Source: Limnospira platensis (GTDB lineage Bacteria > Cyanobacteriota > Cyanobacteriia > Cyanobacteriales > Microcoleaceae). From it: DNA of 64,000 nucleotides. The translations under genes were made by a program, and so were the position numbers. Positions 47,674-57,779 of this stretch are shown here, one piece after another (the stretch's first letter is position 1; each line of letters opens with the position of its first letter). Location: NCBI RefSeq assembly GCF_046480435.1, contig NZ_PKGC01000050.1. One strand, written 5' to 3'. Under the pieces are notes generated by a model. It did no database searches, was not told where the DNA came from, and worked only from the letters and a program-made list of their open reading frames with translations.

Positions 47674-50600
47674 TTAACAAGGAATAGAAATCACAAATTC
47701 TGTACCTTCACCTACAGTCGAATTTACTTCCAGCATCCCAGAGTGTTTATCAACTACAATTTGTCTAGCGATCGCCAATCCCAAACCAGTACCTTTACCA
47801 ACATTTTTGGTAGTAAATAAATGCTCAAATATTTTAACTTTCACAGCATCACTAATACCTACCCCATTATCTTGAATCCGAATTCTTGCATAGTTTCCGT
47901 CACCTGATAACTCAGTTTTCACCAAAATTTGATTATTAATTTCCCCATAATCTCGCCCTTTATTTGATTCATCTAAAGCATCAATAGCATTACTCAAAAT
48001 ATTCATAAATACCTGATTTAACTGTCCAGCATAACATTTAATATTTGGCAGATTACCATATTCCTTAATTACTTGAATTTCTGGGCGCATCTGGTTGGCT
48101 TTTAAGCGATGCTTCAGAATCATCAATGTACTATCAATGCCATCGTGAATATTGCAAGCAACAGGGCGATCGGTATCCGCACGGGAGAAAGTTCTTAAAC
48201 TCACACTTAGGTCTTGAATCCGTCCCACTGCCTCCCGCATTGATCTAATTAATTTCGGCAAATCTTCTCGGATATAATCCAGTTCTATCGTTTCCATTTC
48301 ATCTGTAATCTCCTCATCGGGATCTGGATATTTTTGTTGGTATAAATCAATCAAACCTAACAAATCTTTAATATAATTAATCACGGGGGGAATATTGCAC
48401 TTAATACAACCCACTGGATTGTTAATTTCGTGGGCAACACCTGCCACCAAATTTCCTAAAGCTGACATTTTTTCATTCTGCACTAGTTGCAGTTGCATAG
48501 TTTGTAGTTCCTGTAAAGTTTGCTCTAACTGCTGAGATTTTTCACGCAGTTTATTTTCAGCACGTCTGCGCGCATCAATATCAGTGCAAGTGCCAATCCA
48601 TTCTTTAACACTGCCATCTTCTGCCAAAATAGGGACTCCTTGAACAGCAAAATAACGGTAAATACCATCAGCGCCACGAATGCGGTATTCGGTCTTATAT
48701 AAGCTCTTAGTTTCCACCGCTTTTTGCCACACTTTAGTAGTGTGAGGGAGATCATCAGGATGCAAAGCGTTCAGCCATCCCCTTCCCTTGACTTCTTCCA
48801 GGGTTTGTCCAGTATATGCAATCCAGTGAACTGTATCTAGGTTTTCTCCTTCAGGACTAGCCAGCCAGATAATTTGAGATGTAGCAGTGGCTAAATAACG
48901 ATAACGCGCTTCACTTAATTCTAGTTTTTCTACATATTGTTTCAGTTGATGATTATAATTCTGTGATTCCTCATAAAGTCGCCCGTTTTCCAGAGAAATA
49001 GCAGCTTGAGAACAGAGAAATTTGAGCAACTCAACGCGATCGCTCGTAAAGGCTCCCACAGTTAAATTATTTTCCAAATACAAAATTCCCATCAACTTAC
49101 CTTGATTGAGAATGGGGATACAGATAACACTTTTAGGATGGTTATTTTGGATATAGGTATCCGCATAAAACCTGGAATTTATTCTGGCATCTACCAGGAC
49201 TAAAGGCTTGCCAGTACGTTTGACATTATTAACTACACTAATCGGCAAATCTTGACTAGATTCTAGGGGTATTGATGGCAATATTCTAGGTGGATTTCCT
49301 GGTTCTAATATGGCAACCACATTAAATTTATTATCTTGTTTCAGCAGCAATACACACTTATTAGCACCAGCATTATTAATGACTATTTTTAACAAATTAG
49401 TAATCAGTTTATCTAATTCAATTTCACTAGAAATAGCTTGAGATGATTGCAGCAAAGTTGCTAAATCTAAGATTTCGGAAATGCTACTAGAAGTATTGGT
49501 GGAAGTCATCATACCCCTGGCAATAGTTTCCTTGAATAAATTAGTAGCACGAGGTCGTTGTAAAATCGGGTTCAGCAGTTTAGGATAGCGTTTTTCTAAA
49601 TCGGCAATTTTAGCTTTTGCACCCCATTTAGCATAACCATAATAGGCATCTTGCATATACCCAGCGGCAACTTTAGCTTTACCCCAATTTAGGTAAAATT
49701 TAGTCGCTAGTTCATTAGCTAAGGCTTCTTCTTGGATATACTTGTTCTCTTTGGCTCCGGTAATAGCGCGATCGTATAAATCAATAGCCTCTGCTTTGTC
49801 TCCGAATAATCGACATTTTTCAGCCGCTAACAAATCAACTTTATGCTGATGATTTGTGGGGGAAGACTCTGCCCATTCAGATAATTTTTCCTGATGAATT
49901 TTGACCATATCCAGACTATGCTGTTGGTCAATTTTTGAATTTGTGGAACATAAAGCCAAATAGGTTAAACCAGCATAGAAATGGAAAACCGGAATATAAA
50001 TTGTCCCCCCTACTGCCATCAAATATTGGTCAGCTTGAGAAATATATTCCTCAGCATTATGATATTCACCAAACAGATAAGCAAGAATCAATTTATAAAT
50101 ATATACCACAGCCAGAGCCGTTAATTCATTATCATGATGATGCTTAGGAATCATCACTATTTCATTGTAGTCGTTCCCCTTCAATAAATCGGGTGAATCG
50201 ACAATTTCCCTAAAATTATACACCATCTGCTTTTTAATCTTCAGGTAGGTCAGGGGAGAATCTTGTTTGGCTTTCTCTAAAACTACACAGTAATTATCAA
50301 TTTCTGGTTCCCAATCATCTAGCCGCACTCCCGCGAAGAAATTATCATAAAAGTAGTTAAATATATTATAACCAGCATAGAGAATTTGACCAGTTTCTAT
50401 GGCTGACATATAACCATCTTTGAGGGTGGGAATGGCGGATCTTAATGGTTCTTGACGATGCTGAAGAAAAGTACCAAATAGCAGTAAGGTGAGGGCTTTT
50501 AATTTTCGGACATTAAACTTATCCAGTAATATTAAGGCTACTCGCCCAAATTGATAACCTTTTTTTACCTCTCCTAAAAATGCGGAAAGTACCATACCAT

Positions 50601-53514
50601 AAATTGCATAACCAATGGTTGATATAGGTGCATTACCAAACCTCAGAGATAGATTAACCATAGTGAACCCCAGCAAGGGTAGTATAGTAGGATTTCCTAA
50701 GAAAATGGGAGCAAACAAAATTCCTAAGAGTTCCATAGCCGCCAAGGTTTCTGGATCTTCCATAACTGGCAAGTTCACTAAATCCTCAATTTTTTTACCT
50801 TCTAGTTGCTGAGAAATAGTTGCTAATGTTTTCGCGGTTAAGGCTTCATCAGGTTGGGATGAAAACTCAACTCCTAGTTCTTTAAGTGCATTGTCCGCTA
50901 CAGCGATCGCTTCTAACATCCGACTCTGAGCCGTTAGTGCATTGATTTTAATCTCGTAAATTTTAACCTTATCAAGGATATATTTAGCAGATTTTAGCAC
51001 TATAGTTGACAGCTTTTCCATCCTCTCAAAATCAGCATTTAAGTAGGCGACTTCGGTAGCAGAAACATAAATATTTAAAGTTAATTTATACTGACTTTGC
51101 CAACAGTCAGCAGCCAGTAACTCTAGTCCTGTTTCGACAAAATTTCTCGCAGCCACATAAGCTGTAGAATTTCTGGCTTTTTTTGCTGCTGATAAGTTGA
51201 TTTGAGCTAAGGTTTCCCGTTCTTTGGTATCGGTTATTAAACCATGACCTAAATTCAAATGACCGACAATATCAAACAATTTTTCTTCTGCTTCTGTCGG
51301 TGATAAATTGTGCTGTAGTAATTGTCCGATTTGCAGATGAGTGGCTTGTTTTTGGTCGTCATGAATTAAAGAATAACTAGCTTGTTGAATGCGATCGTGC
51401 AAAAATCTATAGGTAGGATTAGCTGCACTATTCAAAACTTCTTGATCTTCGGATTCAGCCAAAAATTTATAAACTTTAGTAGTCGGAATGATTAAACCTT
51501 CTTGTAGTGCTTTCCATAAAGCTACAGCCGTTACATTGGTTGGCTTCTGACTAACAATTGCTAAAGTATTGAAATCAAAATCTGCCCCAATACAGGCGGC
51601 TAACTTTAAAATATCTTGAGTATCTTTAGGCAATTTCTGTAATTGTAATGCCATGAACTCTACCACATCATCAGTGAGAGTTAAGGCTTGCACTTTAGCA
51701 ATATCATATTGCCATCCTCCTTGACTGACTTCCGGTTTAAATGGTGACTTGGATGGCTCAAATACAATTAAATTTTCATCATGTAAAGCCTTGAGTAATT
51801 GGGTAGCAAAGAAAGGATTACCATGGGTTTTTTGATAAACCAACTTAGCTAAGGATTTAGCTATAGATAATTGACAATTCAGGGTATCTGCTACTAACTG
51901 ATTGATATCTAATTCTGGCAGAGGTGACAAGGTAATTGTATTAACTGTAGCTCCAGTTTGGATGATCTCATTAACTGTTAAAATAAACGGATGTACTGGT
52001 GAAACTTCATGATCTCGATAGGCTCCTAAGATTAACAAATATCCTTGAGTCTCTTGCATTAGCATCTTGAGTAGGTTTAATGATGCTGAATCTGACCATT
52101 GCCAATCATCTAAAAATATCACCAGGGGATGTTCTTTATTAGTGAAAACTTGCAGGAATTTGTGAAACAGTAGATCAAAGCGATTTTGGGCAGCATTACC
52201 TGATAATTCTAGGGCGGGTGGTTGCGGACCAATGATATGTTCTAACTCAGGGATAACATCAATCAAAACTTGACCATTTTCTCCCACTGCTTCCAAAATA
52301 TGGGTTTTCCAGGTTTGGATTTTAGAATCAGATTCTGATAAAATTTGACCCATTAAATCCCGGAATGCTTGCACAAAGGCAGCCAAAGGTATATGACGAT
52401 TAAATTGGTCATATTTACCTTTAATAAAATAACCTCTTTGTCTGACTATGGGTTTATGAACTTCGTTGATAACGGCAGTTTTACCAATTCCTGAAAAACC
52501 CGCCACTAGCATCATTTCAGTTTGATTCATATTGACTCTATCAAAGGCGGCTAATAGTTGCTGAACTTCCGCTTCTCGACCATAGAGTTTTTCGGGAATC
52601 ATAAAGCGATCGCTTATGTCTTGTTGTGCGATCGCAAAGCTCTCAATATTACCTGTTTCTTGTAATTGATGTAAACATTGCTCTAAATCATATTTAATTC
52701 CCAAGGCACTCTGATAGCGATCTTCCGCATTTTTCGCCATCAGTTTACTAACAATTTCTGAGATAACTATAGGAATATTTGGGTTGATTTCGTGAATTGG
52801 TCGGGGTTGTTTGGCAAGATGACAATGTACTAACTCCATCACATCTGACGATTTAAACGGCAGTTTTCCGGTCAGCAATTCATAGCAGGTAACTCCCAGG
52901 GAATAGAAATCGCTTCGATAATCTATCCCTCGATTCATGCGACCTGTTTGTTCTGGAGAAATATAGGATAATGTCCCCTCTAAAACATTGGGATTTTCAA
53001 CTTCTGGCGCTTCCCAAGGTAGTAATGAAGAAATACTAAAATCAATTAATTTAACTTGTTTAGTATCTGGATTAATTAGAATATTAGCCGGTTTAATATC
53101 TTTGTGGATTACTCGATTTTGGTAAAGATAATTTAGAGTTTCCGCAATTTGAATAGCAATTTTCAGAACATCCTCCAAATTAAAATAGTGATATTTACTA
53201 TGTTTATTTTGCGATGTTTCTAAATATTGGGATAGGGAAACTCCACCACCATCTTCCATAATTAAAGCATAGCTATTACCATATACCTCTAAATTTAAGG
53301 GTTTAACAATACTGGGAAAGTCGAGATTTTTTCCAATAGTATATTGATGGCGAAATTGGACAAGTTCGTTAAAATTAGGGTATTCGTGTCGTAAAATTTT
53401 GATAACTACAGGTTGCTTATCACTACTACGAATACCTCTATAAACTAGGGTGCGACTCCCTGTATATAACTCTTCTGTGATTTGATAACCGGGTAAGTTG
53501 GCAATAATATTCAT
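47674..53514 (-). CDS. Giant Ser/Thr kinase - AAA ATPase - GAF - PAS - histidine kinase
   Basis: 1946 residues. Order: protein kinase domain (1-~280; Lys in VVIKILRHEYP, IHKDIKPANILI catalytic loop, LIDFSIS where DFG is usual); AAA ATPase (~305-650; Walker A GFSGIGKTAVIN, Walker B-like LVIFLDDWQW); a ~600-residue helical TPR-like region; GAF (~1330-1490); PAS/PAC (~1510-1630); histidine kinase core (GVAHEINNPVGCI; DNGVGISDAVKVKIFEHLFTT; GTGLGLAIA). This architecture is a known large cyanobacterial and myxobacterial signalling type. Two kinase chemistries in one protein suggest cross-talk of Ser/Thr and His signalling. The DFG-to-DFS change may weaken the Ser/Thr kinase. Confidence 0.92.
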   Translation of the reverse strand: MNIIANLPGYQITEELYTGSRTLVYRGIRSSDKQPVVIKILRHEYPNFNELVQFRHQYTIGKNLDFPSIVKPLNLEVYGNSYALIMEDGGGVSLSQYLETSQNKHSKYHYFNLEDVLKIAIQIAETLNYLYQNRVIHKDIKPANILINPDTKQVKLIDFSISSLLPWEAPEVENPNVLEGTLSYISPEQTGRMNRGIDYRSDFYSLGVTCYELLTGKLPFKSSDVMELVHCHLAKQPRPIHEINPNIPIVISEIVSKLMAKNAEDRYQSALGIKYDLEQCLHQLQETGNIESFAIAQQDISDRFMIPEKLYGREAEVQQLLAAFDRVNMNQTEMMLVAGFSGIGKTAVINEVHKPIVRQRGYFIKGKYDQFNRHIPLAAFVQAFRDLMGQILSESDSKIQTWKTHILEAVGENGQVLIDVIPELEHIIGPQPPALELSGNAAQNRFDLLFHKFLQVFTNKEHPLVIFLDDWQWSDSASLNLLKMLMQETQGYLLILGAYRDHEVSPVHPFILTVNEIIQTGATVNTITLSPLPELDINQLVADTLNCQLSIAKSLAKLVYQKTHGNPFFATQLLKALHDENLIVFEPSKSPFKPEVSQGGWQYDIAKVQALTLTDDVVEFMALQLQKLPKDTQDILKLAACIGADFDFNTLAIVSQKPTNVTAVALWKALQEGLIIPTTKVYKFLAESEDQEVLNSAANPTYRFLHDRIQQASYSLIHDDQKQATHLQIGQLLQHNLSPTEAEEKLFDIVGHLNLGHGLITDTKERETLAQINLSAAKKARNSTAYVAARNFVETGLELLAADCWQSQYKLTLNIYVSATEVAYLNADFERMEKLSTIVLKSAKYILDKVKIYEIKINALTAQSRMLEAIAVADNALKELGVEFSSQPDEALTAKTLATISQQLEGKKIEDLVNLPVMEDPETLAAMELLGILFAPIFLGNPTILPLLGFTMVNLSLRFGNAPISTIGYAIYGMVLSAFLGEVKKGYQFGRVALILLDKFNVRKLKALTLLLFGTFLQHRQEPLRSAIPTLKDGYMSAIETGQILYAGYNIFNYFYDNFFAGVRLDDWEPEIDNYCVVLEKAKQDSPLTYLKIKKQMVYNFREIVDSPDLLKGNDYNEIVMIPKHHHDNELTALAVVYIYKLILAYLFGEYHNAEEYISQADQYLMAVGGTIYIPVFHFYAGLTYLALCSTNSKIDQQHSLDMVKIHQEKLSEWAESSPTNHQHKVDLLAAEKCRLFGDKAEAIDLYDRAITGAKENKYIQEEALANELATKFYLNWGKAKVAAGYMQDAYYGYAKWGAKAKIADLEKRYPKLLNPILQRPRATNLFKETIARGMMTSTNTSSSISEILDLATLLQSSQAISSEIELDKLITNLLKIVINNAGANKCVLLLKQDNKFNVVAILEPGNPPRILPSIPLESSQDLPISVVNNVKRTGKPLVLVDARINSRFYADTYIQNNHPKSVICIPILNQGKLMGILYLENNLTVGAFTSDRVELLKFLCSQAAISLENGRLYEESQNYNHQLKQYVEKLELSEARYRYLATATSQIIWLASPEGENLDTVHWIAYTGQTLEEVKGRGWLNALHPDDLPHTTKVWQKAVETKSLYKTEYRIRGADGIYRYFAVQGVPILAEDGSVKEWIGTCTDIDARRRAENKLREKSQQLEQTLQELQTMQLQLVQNEKMSALGNLVAGVAHEINNPVGCIKCNIPPVINYIKDLLGLIDLYQQKYPDPDEEITDEMETIELDYIREDLPKLIRSMREAVGRIQDLSVSLRTFSRADTDRPVACNIHDGIDSTLMILKHRLKANQMRPEIQVIKEYGNLPNIKCYAGQLNQVFMNILSNAIDALDESNKGRDYGEINNQILVKTELSGDGNYARIRIQDNGVGISDAVKVKIFEHLFTTKNVGKGTGLGLAIARQIVVDKHSGMLEVNSTVGEGTEFVISIPC

Positions 53515-53791
53515 AACCTAACCTGAATTTCTCTACTGTTTCTCTAGTTGTATGGTTGTATCAATAGTGAAATAGTGAAAATGGCGATCTATATCTATGC
53601 TGCTACTAAAAAAAGCGTGAAGCCACCTAACTGCATGGCAGGGTACTGACTTACGCGCTAGGTTCTCAGCTCGATTTTAGCGAGCCGTAATACTTTAATT
53701 ATAACCATAGCATCTCCTATAGCTGTTGGGTTTAGGCTGGTGGTGTAGATTTAACCAAAACCTATCACAGCCTAAACTCCTAGGGACGATT
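53515..53791. other. 277-bp intergenic region upstream of the kinase
   Basis: Holds the promoter side of the giant kinase gene and an apparently structured stretch at 53628-53785 described separately. No gene is visible. Confidence 0.6.
53628..53785 (-). mobile_element. Possible IS200/IS605-type end remnant or structured RNA
   Basis: On the minus strand CCCTAGGAGTTTAGGCT (53769-53785) forms a 10-bp perfect stem with AGCCTAAAC before CCCAACAG (53723-53730 region). Further on, GTCAGTACCCTGCCATGCAG and TTAGGTGGCTTCACGC (to 53628) resemble the left-end hairpin of the IscB element (GTCAGCACCCCGTACTGAAG...GGGGCTTCATGC). The first motif recurs at 26430-26468. No coding remnant is seen. Confidence 0.35.
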
Positions 53792-54739
53792 TTAGCTTTT
53801 AGCCCGTCGTAGAAGGGTAAAGATTTGTTTCCGTAAAGGTTGAGGAAGCACAGAAATAGCCAACCCTGTCCAGGCTTTGGGGAGTGATGCTGATTGTCCG
53901 GCTACAATTAAGGCTCGTCCGGCTTGCGTTTCGCCTGTTTCTACCAGTCGCAACCCCAATAAAAGTTGAGATTCAGATAGGCGCGATCGCCTAATTTTTT
54001 CCAGATTTTCTGATGGAAATTGGAAATTTTCTAAATAGGTTATTTGATCTCGTAAATAAGGAATAGCCCGGTTTAACCCTTGTTGTTCAGCATGAACCCG
54101 ATACTCCATCAACCTTTGGGGAAGATAATATCCCTGCTTTCCGGCTAAGGCGAGACGCACTAATAAATCATTATCTTCGCAGTTTTGAATATTTGGGCGC
54201 ATATACCCCACATCAATTAAGGCTTGGCGACGACAGAGGGTAGCTCCTATTTGAAAACTTTGCTGAATAAATACTACTTCTAACAGATTTTTAACTATAC
54301 CTTCTGGGAGTTCGCTGCGTCCCCATTTGACCGAGTTAATATCTGTGGCGGCTTGGTCTCGGTTATTGTTAATATCAATTATCCAGTGGTCAGTACCCAC
54401 CAAATCAACGGTAGGGTTTTGGTCTAAAATTGCACTGGTTTTTTCGAGAAATTCAGGAGTCAGGCGATCGTCATCATCAAATTTAATAAAATAATCCCCC
54501 GTAGCTGCATCAAAACCCGATCGCATATTATTACTTTTGCCAATATTTTTCTGATGGCGAATATAGCGCAATCGCGGGTCTTCATAGCGAGACATAATCT
54601 CCACCGTCCCATCAGTTGAACCGTCATCACAGACAATTAACTCAAAATCCTGTTCCGTTTGATCCAGAACACTGGCGATGGCGATCTGTAACAGGTGAAC
54701 CCGGTTATAAGTAGGAATACAAACAGTAATTTTAGCCAC
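53792..54739 (-). CDS. Family 2 glycosyltransferase
   Basis: 315 residues, GTG start. GT-A fold: TVCIPTYNRVHLLQIAIASVL, LIVCDDGSTDGTVEI, and the metal-binding DYFIKFDDDDRLTPEFL. The C-terminal third is helical (RLVETGETQAGRALIVAGQ). A typical polysaccharide or protein-glycan transferase; sugar and acceptor unknown. Opens a group of carbohydrate genes that runs to 57741. Confidence 0.9.
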   Translation of the reverse strand: MAKITVCIPTYNRVHLLQIAIASVLDQTEQDFELIVCDDGSTDGTVEIMSRYEDPRLRYIRHQKNIGKSNNMRSGFDAATGDYFIKFDDDDRLTPEFLEKTSAILDQNPTVDLVGTDHWIIDINNNRDQAATDINSVKWGRSELPEGIVKNLLEVVFIQQSFQIGATLCRRQALIDVGYMRPNIQNCEDNDLLVRLALAGKQGYYLPQRLMEYRVHAEQQGLNRAIPYLRDQITYLENFQFPSENLEKIRRSRLSESQLLLGLRLVETGETQAGRALIVAGQSASLPKAWTGLAISVLPQPLRKQIFTLLRRAKS

Positions 54740-54797
54740 AGAATTAGCTTAACTTTCACTCGACATTATCAAGTTTAATATGTCCTCGTCTTTTTCA

Positions 54798-55381
54798 CTA
54801 GGGATTGATTAGTTCTAGATCATAAAGACCAAATTCTTGTCGAATTGCCGGGGTTAATTTCCGGTAATCTAATAAACTGGCTTTCAGGTTCAGCAGTCTA
54901 ACTTTTAGAGACATATTTTTCCGTTTTTCGATATTAACGACATCTTCAGAAGATAGATTTTCACGATTTCCTAAAATATAAATAGACCCAACAAAAGGAA
55001 GCGGCTCAAGGTGGGCTCCTTTCGACTCTACAGCCCTCGCAAAATATCTATGACAATAGTAGAAATCATGAATGTCTTGAGGAATTTGATTAGGGGATGT
55101 TATGGAATCAGGAATTCTTGCTAACGTGGCTTCTGAGACATCATATAAATCACTTCTAATAATATTATCGGTACAGGTAAACCTAAATCCACTGTCAGAT
55201 ATTGTAAATTAGGATGTTCAAACTTAATATGAGGCTGATATTGACACACTACAATCATCCGAAAATCAGGATGAGTCTGATTGCACATTGACTTAGCAGT
55301 TCTTTCAAATAGGAGAGAAAGATTATCCCAAGATTTAGATATCTTACGACTTTTAATCGGCACGACAAAACCCAATATCAA
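54798..55381 (-). pseudogene. Glycosyltransferase-like gene with a frameshift
   Basis: The start (MILGFVVPIKSRKISKSWDN) reads as a GT2-type N-terminus (RTAKSMCNQTHPDFRMIVVC). After LGLPVP at about 55170 the frame fails, giving a stop at 55121, but one base further the sequence continues as normal protein: DNIIRSDLYDVSEATLARIP and on to a TAG at 54798. One base is missing in the run ACCGAT (perhaps CCC). Restoring it gives about 194 residues. It is either a real mutation or an error in a C run. Confidence 0.75.
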
Positions 55382-55438
55382 CGATTAACCTCTTTCAGAT
55401 TTTCAACAATCAAAAAATTACCATAATTTACAAATTAA

Positions 55439-56443
55439 CTAAGTGATAGCACGTTTGATTTTTTTCAGGGCTTTATCTTTGAAACGTCCGATTTTAGTAA
55501 ATAAATCTGGTTCGGCAAAATTACTGGGTTTGGCGTTGGGTTGTTTCAGAAAACGATAATGCAGAAATACATCACGATGGGGAATATTAACATCTTCTCC
55601 TTTACTAACTCTGGCAAAATCAGCAGCGGAAAAATTCATGTAGTGGATGCGATGAATAGGTTTTAAGCCTTGCTCATTATACAAAACATTATCCTGGTTA
55701 ACAAACGGATCAGCGTCGGCACAGTTTCCGGTTCTATCTTGACCGTTGGGACTGAGTGTATAGTTAAAAATAGAGTAGCCTCGCAGTGTTAAATAGCTAA
55801 ACAAAAAAGCATCTGATATACCATTTATCCACTCAATTTCTCGATTCTGAATTAAACGGTTTTTGAGTTGATTAACCTCTTCTGTAGAAAATAAACCATT
55901 TTGAGAAGCAAAAAAACTTGAACAGTGCAACTTAGGTCTAATCTGGGATTCGGTTAACTCCCCTGTCGCCTCAATCCGAGGAATATCAAGAGCCGTTAAT
56001 CTAGTTTTGGCGTGTTCCCAATCATTAAATACAAAATCATAGGTATCTAGTTTCAGAAATATATCATCTACCGGTTTCATGGCTAAAGTATCAGCATCAT
56101 AAAAGACAAACTTATCGAAGTCTCCTTGAAAAGCCACCATTTTTATTTGAAAACGTATCCTTGAACTGACGAGTCTAGCATCACTTTTTTCGGATGCTAG
56201 GGGATGGTTTAGCCACACTTCTTTAGCAAAATCTTCCCAGCGCTGAATCTCTTGCTGATCTTCATAAATGCTAACATTGGGGCGATCGCCAATTTCCTTT
56301 TGCACTTGCTCCATACGGTCATCATAGGGAATAATACAAACAGGTATATCTGGACTAACATTAACCTCTACGCTATTTAAAAAAGCTACCAGTTGATCAA
56401 AAACTACATCATTTGCTAAAGTATAAATACCACAAGATGCCAT
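55439..56443 (-). CDS. GT8-like putative glycosyltransferase (cyanobacterial Npun_R2821-type)
   Basis: 334 residues. The start MASCGIYTLANDVVFDQLVAFLNSV and the D-x-D pair in FVFYDADTLAMKPVDDIF recall GT8 enzymes, and the spread of conserved-looking parts (HCSSFFASQNGLFS, HRIHYMNFSAADFARV) matches a cyanobacterial family I recall under the Npun_R2821/R2823 name. Likely adds a sugar in exopolysaccharide or glycolipid formation. Divergent from the next GT with 77 bp between starts. Confidence 0.75.
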   Translation of the reverse strand: MASCGIYTLANDVVFDQLVAFLNSVEVNVSPDIPVCIIPYDDRMEQVQKEIGDRPNVSIYEDQQEIQRWEDFAKEVWLNHPLASEKSDARLVSSRIRFQIKMVAFQGDFDKFVFYDADTLAMKPVDDIFLKLDTYDFVFNDWEHAKTRLTALDIPRIEATGELTESQIRPKLHCSSFFASQNGLFSTEEVNQLKNRLIQNREIEWINGISDAFLFSYLTLRGYSIFNYTLSPNGQDRTGNCADADPFVNQDNVLYNEQGLKPIHRIHYMNFSAADFARVSKGEDVNIPHRDVFLHYRFLKQPNAKPSNFAEPDLFTKIGRFKDKALKKIKRAIT

Positions 56444-56520
56444 TGAGGTAACTCCTTAATCAGAACTAATTTGAATTAACAATTACCCAGTTAATTACCG
56501 AGATTTTCCCATCAACCCAA

Positions 56521-57741
56521 ATGCCGATGAAAATTTTAATGATTTCTTCCACATTCCCCTATCCTCCTACCAAAGGAGGAACCCAAGTCCGTACCTTTAA
56601 CCTACTCAAATTTTTGAGCCAGACACACCCTATTACTCTTGTAACACAACGCACCCCAGATGTCACTGATGATGACATTGAAGAACTCAGTCAGTGCGTA
56701 GATAGGCTCCAGGTATTTCCCAGAAGTGAACCCACAGAAGCAAACTGGGGTATTTTCGGCAAAATCTCTCGATTTGGCCAATTTCTAGTCAGTGGCAGCC
56801 CTCCCAATGTTAGATCAATCTACTCGGTTGATATGCAGGAGTGGATTGATCAAGTAGTTGAAGACCAAGGCTGTGATGTCATCACCTGCGAACATAGCAT
56901 TAATGAGAGTTATGTGCGTCCCCAATGGAAAGACCGCTTAAAAACAGTCGTTAATGTCCACAGTTCAGTTTATGCAACCTGTCGGCAGCAGCTAGAGACC
57001 CAAACGGCAGAGAAACCGCTACGCGATCGCCTTAACCTTCCCCTACTTTATCGTTATGAGCAACAATATTGTACTAAATTTTCCTCAATTGTTGCCACCA
57101 CTCCAGAGGACGGCGAACAGATGCAAAACTTTAACCCCATAGCGAACGTCGAAATCATCCCAAATGGCGTAAACTTTGAGCAGTTTCCCTACCGAACTTT
57201 CGACCCAGGTGGACATAAACTCATCTTTGTCGGAGCCATGGACAACATCGCCAACATTGACGCAGCTAGATTTCTCGCCCTAGAGATATTACCCGAGATC
57301 CAAAAACGCGCTTCAGATACGACCTTATCTATCGTAGGAGCTAGACCCGTACCAGAAGTGTTAGAACTAGCCTATTGTCCAGGAGTTAATGTAACAGGTC
57401 GTGTACCTTCAATGGCAGAATGTTTACATCAAGCGACAGTCTGTGTAATCCCAATGCGAACCGGGTTCGGCATCAAAAACAAAACCCTAGAGACTATGGC
57501 TGCCGGAGTTCCCCTGGTGGGGAGCGATCGCGGTTTAGAAGGTTTAGCCGTCGATGGCGAAGGAGTCGAACTGCGGGCTTTACGAGCCAACACAGTTGAG
57601 CAATATGTCCAACAGATTGCCAGACTGTTTGAAAACGCTGATCTCAGACAAGAACTTTCTCAAAAAGCGCGATCGCTCATCGAAACTGAATATACTTGGG
57701 AACGAGCAGGTCAGCGCTATGAACAAGTCCTCATCGGTTGA
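56521..57741 (+). CDS. Family 4 glycosyltransferase
   Basis: 406 residues, GT-B fold. MKILMISSTFPYPPTKGGTQVRTFNL at the N-terminus (second Met at 56527 possible), IIPNGVNFEQFP, LIFVGAMDNIANIDAARFLA, VNVTGRVPSM, and the donor-site EX7E region in GFGIKNKTLETMAAGVPLVGSD. Transfers a nucleotide-activated sugar to a lipid or glycan. The following gene starts 39 bp on and may be cotranscribed. Confidence 0.9.
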   Translation: MPMKILMISSTFPYPPTKGGTQVRTFNLLKFLSQTHPITLVTQRTPDVTDDDIEELSQCVDRLQVFPRSEPTEANWGIFGKISRFGQFLVSGSPPNVRSIYSVDMQEWIDQVVEDQGCDVITCEHSINESYVRPQWKDRLKTVVNVHSSVYATCRQQLETQTAEKPLRDRLNLPLLYRYEQQYCTKFSSIVATTPEDGEQMQNFNPIANVEIIPNGVNFEQFPYRTFDPGGHKLIFVGAMDNIANIDAARFLALEILPEIQKRASDTTLSIVGARPVPEVLELAYCPGVNVTGRVPSMAECLHQATVCVIPMRTGFGIKNKTLETMAAGVPLVGSDRGLEGLAVDGEGVELRALRANTVEQYVQQIARLFENADLRQELSQKARSLIETEYTWERAGQRYEQVLIG

Positions 57742-57779
57742 AGGTGATCACCATAGAGTAGGGGAGTCAGTGGCAAAAT

